From: Provencibacterium sp.
Lineage (GTDB): Bacteria; Bacillota; Clostridia; Oscillospirales; Ruminococcaceae
NCBI GenBank assembly: GCA_022792175.1
Contig: JAAWAN010000032.1
Coordinates: 62,001 to 126,000 of the forward strand
Length of the DNA stretch: 64,000 nucleotides
Reading direction: 5' to 3'
Shown here: positions 35,500 through 42,976 of the stretch, piece after piece
Layout: each line of letters begins with the position of its first letter
Position numbering within the stretch: position 1 is the stretch's first letter
The notes under the pieces: model-generated
Told to the model about the DNA's origin: nothing
Seen by the model: only the letters and a program-made list of their open reading frames with translations
Database searches by the model: none
Made by a program: the position numbers and the translations under genes

Positions 35500-36096
35500 T
35501 CAGTCGGTATTCTCCTTTGTTTTCGTCTGTAAAAGCGCTCCAAATTTTCCTCTTAAAAAATGGCGGTATTCCGGGTGCGCTGCTGCACCCGCATATTCCT
35601 GATTCACCATGTGCGCTACCCGCTCGCGCCTCCTCCCGTCCAGCTCTTCATAGCGCAGGAGGGTTATTTTTCCCTCCCGCTGTGCCTTTAAAATCTCCGC
35701 ATAGGCATCCGCCACAAACTCGCAGCCAAGAACGGGAACGGCCTGCCCGCTCATAAACGCATCCGGTATGCCGGGGAGAACGGCGGCATCCGGCAGCCGC
35801 GCCGCCCGGTAGATATATCCGGACACGCCCCGGTAAGTATCCGCGGCAGCATCCGGATAATATTCCTCCAGGCGCAGCGTCCCATCTGCCGAAAAAACGT
35901 AGGGCCCCCAGTTCGTCCATGGGCCATCCCACAAAAACCCGGTTTCCCGGCAATACTTTTGGATGGCGTTGCAGAGATAGGGCAGCGTATTTTCCCGCTT
36001 TTTCGAAAAAAACACCTGCGGAATCCCCCGGCTGTGCTCAGATACATGCGGGATAAGGCACTCTATACCGGCAATCGGCGACGCATGGTAAAACAA
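35500..36096 (-). CDS. Unknown first gene of the galactosidase operon
   Basis: A 198-residue protein starting at TTG 36096, seven nt after AAGGAGAG; the longer frame upstream runs over the promoter and is not used. The beginning, LFYHASPIAGIECLIPH, then IPQVFFSKKRENTLPYL, recalls the first strands of ADP-ribosyltransferase-like or RES-type folds (YHxS, then a VFFS strand), but that is a weak shape argument. The middle has WDGPWTNWGPYVFSADGTLRLEEYYPDAA and TYRGVSGYIYRA, which suggests a conserved beta domain. I do not recognise the family. It is co-transcribed with GH27, GH35 and the nucleoside hydrolase-like gene, so a link with glycan or nucleotide-sugar use is possible. Confidence 0.65.
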   Translation of the reverse strand: MFYHASPIAGIECLIPHVSEHSRGIPQVFFSKKRENTLPYLCNAIQKYCRETGFLWDGPWTNWGPYVFSADGTLRLEEYYPDAAADTYRGVSGYIYRAARLPDAAVLPGIPDAFMSGQAVPVLGCEFVADAYAEILKAQREGKITLLRYEELDGRRRERVAHMVNQEYAGAAAHPEYRHFLRGKFGALLQTKTKENTD

Positions 36097-36173
36097 GAGC
36101 CCCTCTCCTTTCAGCAACCATATCAGAGAACAGATGAATCGGCCATGCCCGTAGGGCGGCCGAATAAATCGGC

Positions 36174-36225
36174 GTATAGTAGCCGCTCTGCGGCTATTAT
36201 ACCATAATCCGCCTGTATTTGCGAA
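36174..36225 (-). promoter_or_regulatory. Promoter with overlapping palindromic operator
   Basis: On the minus strand TTCGCA, 18 nt, TATAAT (-10 at 36196-36201). A 13-bp inverted repeat with one mismatch, GTATAGTAGCCGC and GCGGCTATTATAC around TCT (36174-36202), covers the -10 and the start region. A repressor bound there would block the galactosidase operon. Confidence 0.6.
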
Positions 36226-36642
36226 CCGTTTTCCCACTTAATTTTTCCGCCGGCAGACAGAAAAACGCCCGGCATATTCCCGGCCGCACATCGGTTTATA
36301 AACGCCAAAGCTGACTGTTGCCCCTCTTATACGCTTGAGGGAGCGTTTATACATTTAACACCTGTCAAATAAATTTCCAAAAATAAAACGTCCGTTTCAA
36401 ATATTCCGATAAATATCTGCCCTCAAAAAACAGGGGAAAAGGAACCGTTCAAAAATATATGCGTCCTTCAATCCAATTTCTGCTTTATATCTGTAAGGCC
36501 GGCCTTTCAATGGACTTCACGTAATTGTACCGGCTGTCGAAAGGAACAGATTTTAATCAATGTCCCATCCGTTTCCCCTGTTTTACAAAAACAATTCTGC
36601 CATTTCGAAAGGACCCTTAAATTCCTTTTATTTCAAATCGGA
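36226..36642. other. Long AT-rich intergenic region
   Basis: No gene is seen in the roughly 750 nt between the divergent transcripts. An imperfect inverted repeat, TTATACGCT and AGCGTTTATA around TGAGGG (36327-36351), could be a second regulator site. Confidence 0.5.
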
Positions 36643-36671
36643 TTGAGAAATCTGCCGGTTTATGATAAAAT
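36643..36671 (+). promoter_or_regulatory. Promoter of the PHP-domain gene
   Basis: TTGAGA (36643-36648), 17 nt, TAAAAT (36666-36671). It gives an unusually long leader of about 170 nt. Confidence 0.65.
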
Positions 36672-36679
36672 AAAAGCAT

Positions 36680-36763
36680 CTGTCCGAAGGCATTCTTCTT
36701 TGTTTAACACTATAAGTCCACCGGTTTCCCGGACAAATTAGACAAGGAAAAGGCGCCGGACAG
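36680..36763 (+). other. Structured 5' leader of the PHP-domain gene
   Basis: CTGTCCG (36680-36686) can pair with CGGACAG (36757-36763), enclosing a second hairpin GTCC...GGAC (36716-36734). This starts right at the expected transcript start. It does not match any riboswitch consensus I know. Pairing is by eye, without a folding calculation. Confidence 0.35.
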
Positions 36764-36848
36764 CCTGCCTCTTTCTTCTGCGGCTTTTTCATCTTCAAAC
36801 AGGCAAAATGCCTGCGGCGCTTTTCAATTTATCTTTCAGGAGGCTTCC

Positions 36849-37634
36849 ATGAACTATTTATATGAGACACACTTACATACCTGCCAGGGCAGTGCCTGCG
36901 GGGTTTCTACCGGTAAAGAACATGCACAGTTTTATTATAACCGCGGCTATCAGGGGATTATCATAACCGATCATTTCTTCGGCGGCAATACAGCCGTAGA
37001 CCGCCGCCTGCCCTGGAGGGAGCAGATAGAGCAGTTCTGCTCCGGCTATGAGGATGCCAAAGAAGAGGGTCTTCGGCTCGGGCTGGATGTTTTTTTCGGC
37101 TGGGAACAGACCTTTGAGGGGGACGATTATCTGGTATACGGCCTGAGCCCCGCGTGGCTGCTGGAGCACCCCGAGGCCGCTTTATGGACGCGTGCGGAGC
37201 AGCTTTTCGAGGTCCACCGGTGGGGCGGCTGCGTAATTCAGGCACATCCCTTTCGCGAACGCGACTACCTGAGCCGGATTCTTCTGGGGCTGCAGTTTGC
37301 AGACGGCGTTGAAATTGCCAACGCCGGCAACGACCCTTTGAGCGATGCCTGTGCCATGCGCTATGCCAAAGAGAATCATCTCCCCGTAACGGCCGGTTCC
37401 GATAACCACCTCTCCCATCCTGGAATGCCGCTGATGGGCATTTCCCTCCCCAAACCGCTGGGCGGTATAGAGGACTATGTTCGCCTCATCCGGGAGCATG
37501 CCGCGCCAGAGCTCCTCGTTTCGCCGGAGCGCTTTGAAATAAAGGCCGGTCAAGGGCTTTACCTGCCCTGCTACCTTCTGAATGAGAAGGAAGAACCGGT
37601 GCGCTATGAGCGCCCATGGCTTCCTCTCCAATAA
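36849..37634 (+). CDS. PHP-domain metal-dependent phosphoesterase
   Basis: A 261-residue PHP protein. Metal ligands are ETHLHT (HxH), ITDHF, WEQTF, QAHPFR and GSDNH, giving the usual two- or three-metal site. Relatives hydrolyse histidinol phosphate, small phosphodiesters (3',5'-AMP type) or polymerase-associated phosphates; the short stand-alone form fits a small-molecule phosphoesterase. A CAGGAGGC site precedes the ATG. It has its own promoter with a long structured leader, so its expression may be under RNA-level control. The metG promoter lies 100 nt downstream. Confidence 0.85.
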   Translation: MNYLYETHLHTCQGSACGVSTGKEHAQFYYNRGYQGIIITDHFFGGNTAVDRRLPWREQIEQFCSGYEDAKEEGLRLGLDVFFGWEQTFEGDDYLVYGLSPAWLLEHPEAALWTRAEQLFEVHRWGGCVIQAHPFRERDYLSRILLGLQFADGVEIANAGNDPLSDACAMRYAKENHLPVTAGSDNHLSHPGMPLMGISLPKPLGGIEDYVRLIREHAAPELLVSPERFEIKAGQGLYLPCYLLNEKEEPVRYERPWLPLQ

Positions 37635-37734
37635 CCGCTTTTCGCTTATTCTGCCTGCCCTTTCACCCGAATGGCAGGCTTTGACTCTTCCGCAGCCGGC
37701 GCTTAATCTTTCAAAACAGCTTTTTAACTGCGTA

Positions 37735-37763
37735 TTGTATTTATCCGCCGGCGGTGGTAAAAT
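37735..37763 (+). promoter_or_regulatory. SigmaA promoter of metG
   Basis: TTGTAT (37735-37740), 17 nt, TAAAAT (37758-37763). The leader is about 60 nt, too short for a T-box. Confidence 0.7.
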
Positions 37764-37830
37764 ATGCTTAAACTGCCTCCCCACTGCTGCCATCCCTGCC
37801 AGCGAGGGGAACGAAAGGAATGGTCATAAC

Positions 37831-39807
37831 ATGCACAAACCGACGTTTTATATCACTACGCCGATCTATTATCCATCCGGCCAGCCGCACATCGGGCACG
37901 GATACTGCACCGTTGCGGCAGATACGATGGCGCGCTACAAGCGAATGCAGGGGTATGACGTCATGTTCCTCACCGGCACCGATGAGCACGGGCAGAAGAT
38001 TGAAACCAAGGCGGGGGAGGCGGGTGTTACTCCCAAGGCCTATGTGGACGGTATCGTCGCCAACTTTTTAAAGCTCTGGGAGCTTCTCAATATCTCCAAC
38101 GACCGCTTTATCCGCACGACGGATGATTATCACGAGCAGGCCATTCAGAAGATTTTCCGCCGCCTGTATGAGCAGGGCGATATTTATAAGGGGGAATATG
38201 TCGGCAAATACTGCACCCCCTGCGAAGCATTCTGGACAGACAGCCAGCTTATCGACGGCAAATGCCCCGACTGCGGCCGCGAGGTGCAGGAGGCGCACGA
38301 GGAGGCCTATTTTTTCCGTCTCTCCGCCTATGCGGACCGGCTGGTGAAATACTATGAGGAGCACCCGAACTTCATGGAGCCGCAGTCGCGCTTTAATGAA
38401 ATGGTGAATAACTTCATCAAGCCCGGCCTGGAGGACCTCTGCGTTTCCCGCACCTCCTTCACCTGGGGGGTGCCAGTGGATTTTGACCAGAAGCATGTCG
38501 TCTATGTCTGGGTGGATGCGCTCTCCAACTATATCACTGCCCTGGGCTATGAAAACAGCCGCTATCAGGACTTCGAGCGCTACTGGCCGGCGGATATCCA
38601 TCTGGTCGGCAAGGAAATCATGCGCTTTCATGCCATTATCTGGCCCGCCATTCTGATGGCGCTCGATCTCCCCCTGCCCAAAAAGGTCTATGGCCACGGC
38701 TGGCTGCTGATGAACGGGGGGAAGATGTCCAAATCGGTCGGAAATGTCGTTGATCCGTTTATTCTCTGCGAGCGCTATTCGGTGGATGCTATCCGCTATT
38801 TCCTGCTGCGCGAAATCCCCTTCGGGTCGGACGGCAATTTCTCCAACGAGGCGCTCATCAGCCGGATTAACGCCGACCTTGCCAATGATCTCGGCAATCT
38901 GCTCTCTCGAACGGTCGCGATGGCGGAAAAGTATTTCGGGGGCAGGCTGCCCAAAGAGCGGGAGCCCGCACCGCTGGATGAGGAGCTCGCCGCCATGGCG
39001 GCCGGGCTGAAGGAAAAGGTGGAAGCGGCGCTTAATGGCATGCAGTTTCCTCAGGCGCTCACCGAAATTTTCCGCCTCATCAGCCGTTGCAACAAATATA
39101 TTGATGAAACGATGCCCTGGGCGCTCGGCAAAGACCCTGCAAAGCGGGGACGGCTGGCCTCGGTGCTCTACAATCTGCTCGAATGCCTGCGCATCTGCGC
39201 CGTCTATCTGACGCCGGTGATGCCCGCCACCTCCCCGAAGATTTTTGAGCAGATCGGTGCCGGGGAAGCGCTCTGCAGCTGGGAGAGCGCCGCCACCTTC
39301 GGACTGCTGCCGGCAGAGGTAACTGTTCACAAGGGAGAAACCCTCTTCCCGCGCATTGATGAAAAGAAGGAGCTGGCCGCTTTGGAGGCGCTGCAGAAGG
39401 AAGAAGCCAAAACGCAGCCGGAGCCTCCTAAACAGGAGACCAAAAAGGAGGAGAAAAAGCCGGAACCGGAGGGAGTGGCCACCATTATCGAAATCGGCGA
39501 CTTTGCAAAGGTTCAGCTGCGCGTAGCGCAGGTAACCGCCTGCGAGCCAGTCCCGAAATCGGATAAGCTTCTCTGCCTGCAGCTGGATGACGGGCAGGGC
39601 GGCCGGCAGGTCGTTTCCGGGATTGCTGCCTGGTACCGGCCGGAGCAGCTTATCGGGAAAAAAGTCGTCGTAGTTGCCAACCTCAAGCCCGCCCGGCTGC
39701 GCGGCGCGCTCAGCCAGGGAATGATTCTGGCAGCGGATGCCGGAGAAAACGATGTAAAGGTATTGTTTGTTGACCCGGCTGTTCCGAACGGCTCGGTCGT
39801 TCGCTGA
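37831..39807 (+). CDS. metG: Methionyl-tRNA synthetase
   Basis: A 658-residue class I aminoacyl-tRNA synthetase that charges tRNA-Met. ITTPIYYPSGQPHIGHGY holds the HIGH motif, GKMSKSVGN the KMSKS loop, and CTPCEAF...CPDCGREV a single zinc knuckle. The anticodon-binding helical domain is followed by a Glu/Lys/Pro-rich linker (~540-560) and a C-terminal Trbp111/EMAP tRNA-binding domain (FAKVQLRVAQVTACEPVPKSDKLLCLQLD). The frame is open about 250 nt upstream, but ATG 37831 (MHKPTFYITTP) is the family start, with GAAAGGAATGG before it. Full length and intact. Confidence 0.97.
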   Translation: MHKPTFYITTPIYYPSGQPHIGHGYCTVAADTMARYKRMQGYDVMFLTGTDEHGQKIETKAGEAGVTPKAYVDGIVANFLKLWELLNISNDRFIRTTDDYHEQAIQKIFRRLYEQGDIYKGEYVGKYCTPCEAFWTDSQLIDGKCPDCGREVQEAHEEAYFFRLSAYADRLVKYYEEHPNFMEPQSRFNEMVNNFIKPGLEDLCVSRTSFTWGVPVDFDQKHVVYVWVDALSNYITALGYENSRYQDFERYWPADIHLVGKEIMRFHAIIWPAILMALDLPLPKKVYGHGWLLMNGGKMSKSVGNVVDPFILCERYSVDAIRYFLLREIPFGSDGNFSNEALISRINADLANDLGNLLSRTVAMAEKYFGGRLPKEREPAPLDEELAAMAAGLKEKVEAALNGMQFPQALTEIFRLISRCNKYIDETMPWALGKDPAKRGRLASVLYNLLECLRICAVYLTPVMPATSPKIFEQIGAGEALCSWESAATFGLLPAEVTVHKGETLFPRIDEKKELAALEALQKEEAKTQPEPPKQETKKEEKKPEPEGVATIIEIGDFAKVQLRVAQVTACEPVPKSDKLLCLQLDDGQGGRQVVSGIAAWYRPEQLIGKKVVVVANLKPARLRGALSQGMILAADAGENDVKVLFVDPAVPNGSVVR

Positions 39808-39827
39808 GTCTCCCCCGGGCGATATAA

Positions 39828-39876
39828 AAGTCCCCCTTTTTTCAGGAGCTACTCGAAAGAAGGGGGACTTTCTGTT
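39828..39876 (+). terminator. Terminator of metG
   Basis: AAGTCCCCCTT pairs with AAGGGGGACTT and is followed by TCTGTTTGTTT, 20 nt after the metG stop. Confidence 0.75.
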
Positions 39877-39961
39877 TGTTTCAAAACAGCCGGGTGACCA
39901 TTTTATCGTTTTTTATCTGCAATAAGATTAAAAAATTTTATATCTTTCAGCCAATCTCTTA

Positions 39962-39991
39962 TTTACAAGAATAGATATGTAGTGGTATAAT
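39962..39991 (+). promoter_or_regulatory. Promoter of the 82-residue protein gene
   Basis: TTTACA (39962-39967), 18 nt, TATAAT (39986-39991); AAGGAAGGAG stands before the ATG at 40045. Confidence 0.7.
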
Positions 39992-40044
39992 AGGATGAAA
40001 ATTTTAGATCCCATTATATTTTTAATTAAGGAAGGAGCTTTAAA

Positions 40045-40293
40045 ATGCCCAAACATGCCACCCGTCCAGCTGAAGAGCGGATTGCCGAGCTGGAGGCCAA
40101 AATCAAAAAGCAGGAAGAGGTAAAACGCTCTGCTGATCAAAAAATTGCTCAGTTTGAAGACCGTATTGATGCCATTAAGAATCCTCGTCCCCGTTTAACC
40201 AAAGCAGGAAAAATTAAAATCATCGTCGAAGAGGCCAAAAAGACGATGACGCCGGAAGAAATCGCAGAAAAGCTTGGTATCAATTTCAAATAA
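40045..40293 (+). CDS. Small coiled-coil protein (hypothetical)
   Basis: An 82-residue, highly charged protein. Residues ~8-45 form a coiled coil (EERIAELEAKIKKQEEVKR, then SADQKIAQFEDRIDAI). PRPRLTKAGKIKII links to a short helix-turn-helix-like end, MTPEEIAEKLGINFK. It has its own good promoter, strong ribosome binding site and a strong terminator, so it is very probably expressed. Codons are AT-richer than in metG. The coiled-coil start is like small plasmid- or transposon-borne accessory proteins, but there is no other sign of a mobile element here. The function is unknown; DNA binding is a guess. Confidence 0.75.
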   Translation: MPKHATRPAEERIAELEAKIKKQEEVKRSADQKIAQFEDRIDAIKNPRPRLTKAGKIKIIVEEAKKTMTPEEIAEKLGINFK

Positions 40294-40379
40294 AAACTAC
40301 TCGAAAATGTGTCGGTTTCTTTCCGTGAAAAAAGCTTTTATATGCCTTTTTTCTTCTAAAATAAGAATTTTCCAATTAT

Positions 40380-40425
40380 GAAGGCCTGTCTGCAAAACAA
40401 AATTCATTTTGCAGACAGGCCTTTT
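40380..40425. terminator. Terminator of the small coiled-coil protein gene
   Basis: AAGGCCTGTCTGCAAAA pairs perfectly with TTTTGCAGACAGGCCTT and is followed by TTATCC. It lies about 90 nt after the stop. Confidence 0.75.
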
Positions 40426-40749
40426 ATCCTTATCAGCTGCACCCTCCCAGGCCGGTCAAAAAGAAGATAAAGCCACCTGTTTGGCTCTCCCTTCTGCCCT
40501 GTTTGTTTCTTTTTTATCTCACATAGGCTACTGATATGGATAAAGCTTTATTCAAATCCTGAATATGTGAAAATCTCCATCCTTCTTTCAACCGGCCCAA
40601 AAGATGCGGCCGGGTGATACGAGCCTGTATTTTCCGACCTCCTGCTGCACAAGCTAGCTTTAAAGGGATTTCTGCTTTCATCCGGCGCAGCGGCTTTTGC
40701 CGCCTGTGCGGCAGAAAATGTGCTCCCCGGAAAGGAATTTGTTATCGCC
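40426..40749 (+). other. Gene-free stretch before the SDR gene
   Basis: About 320 nt. No clear promoter or gene. The SDR frame stays open 30 codons upstream of its likely start without a ribosome binding site; I regard that part as non-coding. Confidence 0.45.
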
Positions 40750-41595
40750 ATGAAACTGCCCTTTAAAATCAGCTTAAAAAATAAAACCGCTGTTGTCACC
40801 GGCGCGGGCGGCGTTCTCTGCGCACCTCTGGCCGAGGCGCTCGCCGAATGCGGCGCCAACGTTGCGCTGCTGGACTTGAAGCCGGAGGAGGCGGAAAAAT
40901 GTGTGCAGCGCATCCGCGACCTCGGCGGCAGCGCACAGGCTTATAAAGCCGATGTATTAAACCGCGACTCGCTGCAGCAGGTGCACCATCAGGTGCTTGC
41001 CGACTTTGGGAAATGCGATATTCTGATTAACGGCGCGGGCGGCAACCATCCCCGCGCAACCACCGGGCAGGAATTTTTCCCTTCTTCCAGCCTGCCGGAA
41101 GAAGCGGCCTCCTTTTTTGATCTGGAGGAGGAAGGAGTCCGCTTTGTTTTCGATTTAAACTTTTTGGGCACCTTTCTCCCTTCGCAGATTTTTGCGGAGG
41201 ATATGATTAACCGTCCCGGCTCCTGCATTCTGAATATCTCCTCGATGAACGCCTTTACCCCATTGACAAAAATCCCCGCCTATTCGGCCGCCAAGGCGGC
41301 TGTCAGCAATTTTACCCAGTGGCTGGCCGTCTATTTCTCCCGGGCCGGCATCCGGGTCAACGCTGTCGCTCCCGGATTTTTCGCAACCAGCCAGAACCGG
41401 CAGCTGCTTTATCGGGAGGATGGTTCTCCCACCCTGCGCACTCAAAAAATCCTTTCTGCCACGCCTGTGGGCCGCTTCGGCGAACCGGAGGAGGTAGTCG
41501 GTGCGGCACTCTATCTGCTCTCCAGTTCCGCCAGCTTTGTGACCGGCACTATTCTTCCCATCGATGGCGGCTTTTCTGCCTACTCCGGCGTTTAA
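40750..41595 (+). CDS. SDR family D-mannonate oxidoreductase-like protein
   Basis: A 281-residue NAD(P)-dependent short-chain dehydrogenase. TAVVTGAGGVLCAPLAEAL binds the cofactor, LINGAGGN is the NNAG-type motif, and the active site is Ser in NISSMNAF with Tyr-x-x-x-Lys in YSAAKAAV. LNFLGTFLPSQIFAEDM, APGFFATSQNRQLL and the ending IDGGFSAYSGV are typical of the SDR-type fructuronate reductase/D-mannonate oxidoreductase group, which interconverts D-fructuronate and D-mannonate in glucuronate catabolism. No uxuA or uxaC is in the window. ATG 40750 is the best start by alignment, though its AAAGGA site is about 14 nt away. Confidence 0.8.
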   Translation: MKLPFKISLKNKTAVVTGAGGVLCAPLAEALAECGANVALLDLKPEEAEKCVQRIRDLGGSAQAYKADVLNRDSLQQVHHQVLADFGKCDILINGAGGNHPRATTGQEFFPSSSLPEEAASFFDLEEEGVRFVFDLNFLGTFLPSQIFAEDMINRPGSCILNISSMNAFTPLTKIPAYSAAKAAVSNFTQWLAVYFSRAGIRVNAVAPGFFATSQNRQLLYREDGSPTLRTQKILSATPVGRFGEPEEVVGAALYLLSSSASFVTGTILPIDGGFSAYSGV

Positions 41596-41671
41596 AGGCG
41601 CTGCCTGCTGCAGGAAAGCGGATACAAAACCCTTAAAAGCCCACTTTTATTTCATAATAGCCTTTGCTCCC

Positions 41672-41726
41672 AGGGAGCCGGAAAAACGCTTATGCAGAAA
41701 ATTCCGGCTCCCCGGGCTTGTTTTTC
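41672..41726 (+). terminator. Terminator of the SDR gene
   Basis: GGGAGCCGGAA pairs with TTCCGGCTCCC and is followed by CGGGCTTGTTTTTCTC. Confidence 0.65.
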
Positions 41727-41893
41727 TCTTGCGCATCTTATTGTACCTTATCCCTGCTTCATCTTTAATCCTTCCTTTTTCAGTCGCGAAATTTGCGTTG
41801 ATACAAAAGTCCGCCTGTATTTTGGATAATATTCTTTTACAAACAGAAATCTTATCCAAAAATACGGCGGACAGAAAATAATTTTATTTTTTA

Positions 41894-42913
41894 TCAGGCC
41901 AGATGGTCAGTGTCCTTCATCGGTTCCATGGGGAAGACTCGATCTTTAATGCAGGCCGACCTTTCATGATAATGCTCCTGAATGGGGAAGCCCAGCTCAT
42001 AAGGACCGGGGCCGACATAACTGGAAGAACGGCCGGTAACAACGATGCCATTCGAATCGATCTCAATAACGGCAAAAAGTGCATCCTAATAGGGTGCGCA
42101 CCCTTTGATATGCGGATAGAGGCGGCTTATGGTCTCGCTGTAGCGGGTAGCCGCATATTTATGGCCAATCCAGACATTTGATGCACTGTTCACATTCATC
42201 ATGGGAACTCCCTCCCGCACACAAACGCCGTCAAGATGGGTGTGTCCATTCAGGGCTAAAACGATGCGGCGCTCAGAGCAGTTCAGCCTGCGGATGAGCG
42301 CATGCAGCGGCAGCATATTGTGTATACCCTGCCGGGTATCTCCCAACGAGCAGTGAGAAAGAAGTATGCAGGGACCGGTGAACTCCTGAACACTTTTTTC
42401 AATGAAGGCAAACTGCTCCTCTGTCAGCCAAGTCGTTTGATCTGTTTTATAGTCACGATAATTGCAATAGGAAAAATCTATATAGCGCTCCTCTTCCCGG
42501 ATAAAGTTCGTATCCAACGCGATAAACCGGATACCTCCTTCATCAAAGAAATAATAGGGAGCGGGCATATGAAAATAGCGGCACGCCGTCTTTTTGGTAC
42601 AGGAATCCAGATCATGATTGCCGAGTACATGGCAGACAGTTTTTTTACATGCTTCGAGCATGTTGTTGATTGTCTTCTTCTCATCATCTCTGTCGCAGAT
42701 AAACCATGCGCGCTTTTCCCGCAGGGTGATGCTTTCCGGCGCATATTCCTGCAAAAAGTCTACGTCAGGATACATGGTATCCCCCAAATCAAGAAGAAAA
42801 TCAACATCATTCTGTTTAGCAGCCTCTAATATTACCTGCATGCGGGCAACAGCATCCGGCATGATATCGACATGCAGATCACTGAAGACTAAAAATTTCG
42901 TATGAAAAGGCAT
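41894..42913 (-). pseudogene. Metallophosphoesterase interrupted by one in-frame TAG
   Basis: A calcineurin-like phosphoesterase: FSDLHVDI, LDLGDTMYPD, LGNHDLDS, LSHCSLGD and LNGHTHLDG supply the metal ligands. Translation from ATG 42913 stops at a TAG (42086-42088) after 275 residues. The same frame then continues for 63 clearly related codons (DALFAVIEIDSNGIVVTG, SSYVGPGPYELGFP) to TGA at 41894. A single AAG or CAG to TAG change explains it. The metal site is complete before the stop, so a truncated product may keep activity. It follows the AraC regulator on the same strand by 63 nt. Composition is AT-richer than most of the window. Confidence 0.75.
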
Positions 42914-42976
42914 ATTCTTTTCCTTCCTTCATATAAACATACCTGTCTGTAAACCAGGAGCAGCGATAGCAGTGCG

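Noticed and set aside
37582-37830. Extended N-terminus of metG
   Set aside because: The upstream in-frame part runs over the end of the PHP gene and the metG promoter.
40660-40749. Upstream extension of the SDR gene
   Set aside because: In-frame open sequence without ribosome binding site; family alignment begins at MKLPFKISLKNK.
41903-42181. 92-codon plus-strand frame at the end of the phosphoesterase
   Set aside because: It is opposite the C-terminal extension of the interrupted phosphoesterase, which has clear coding likeness on the minus strand.
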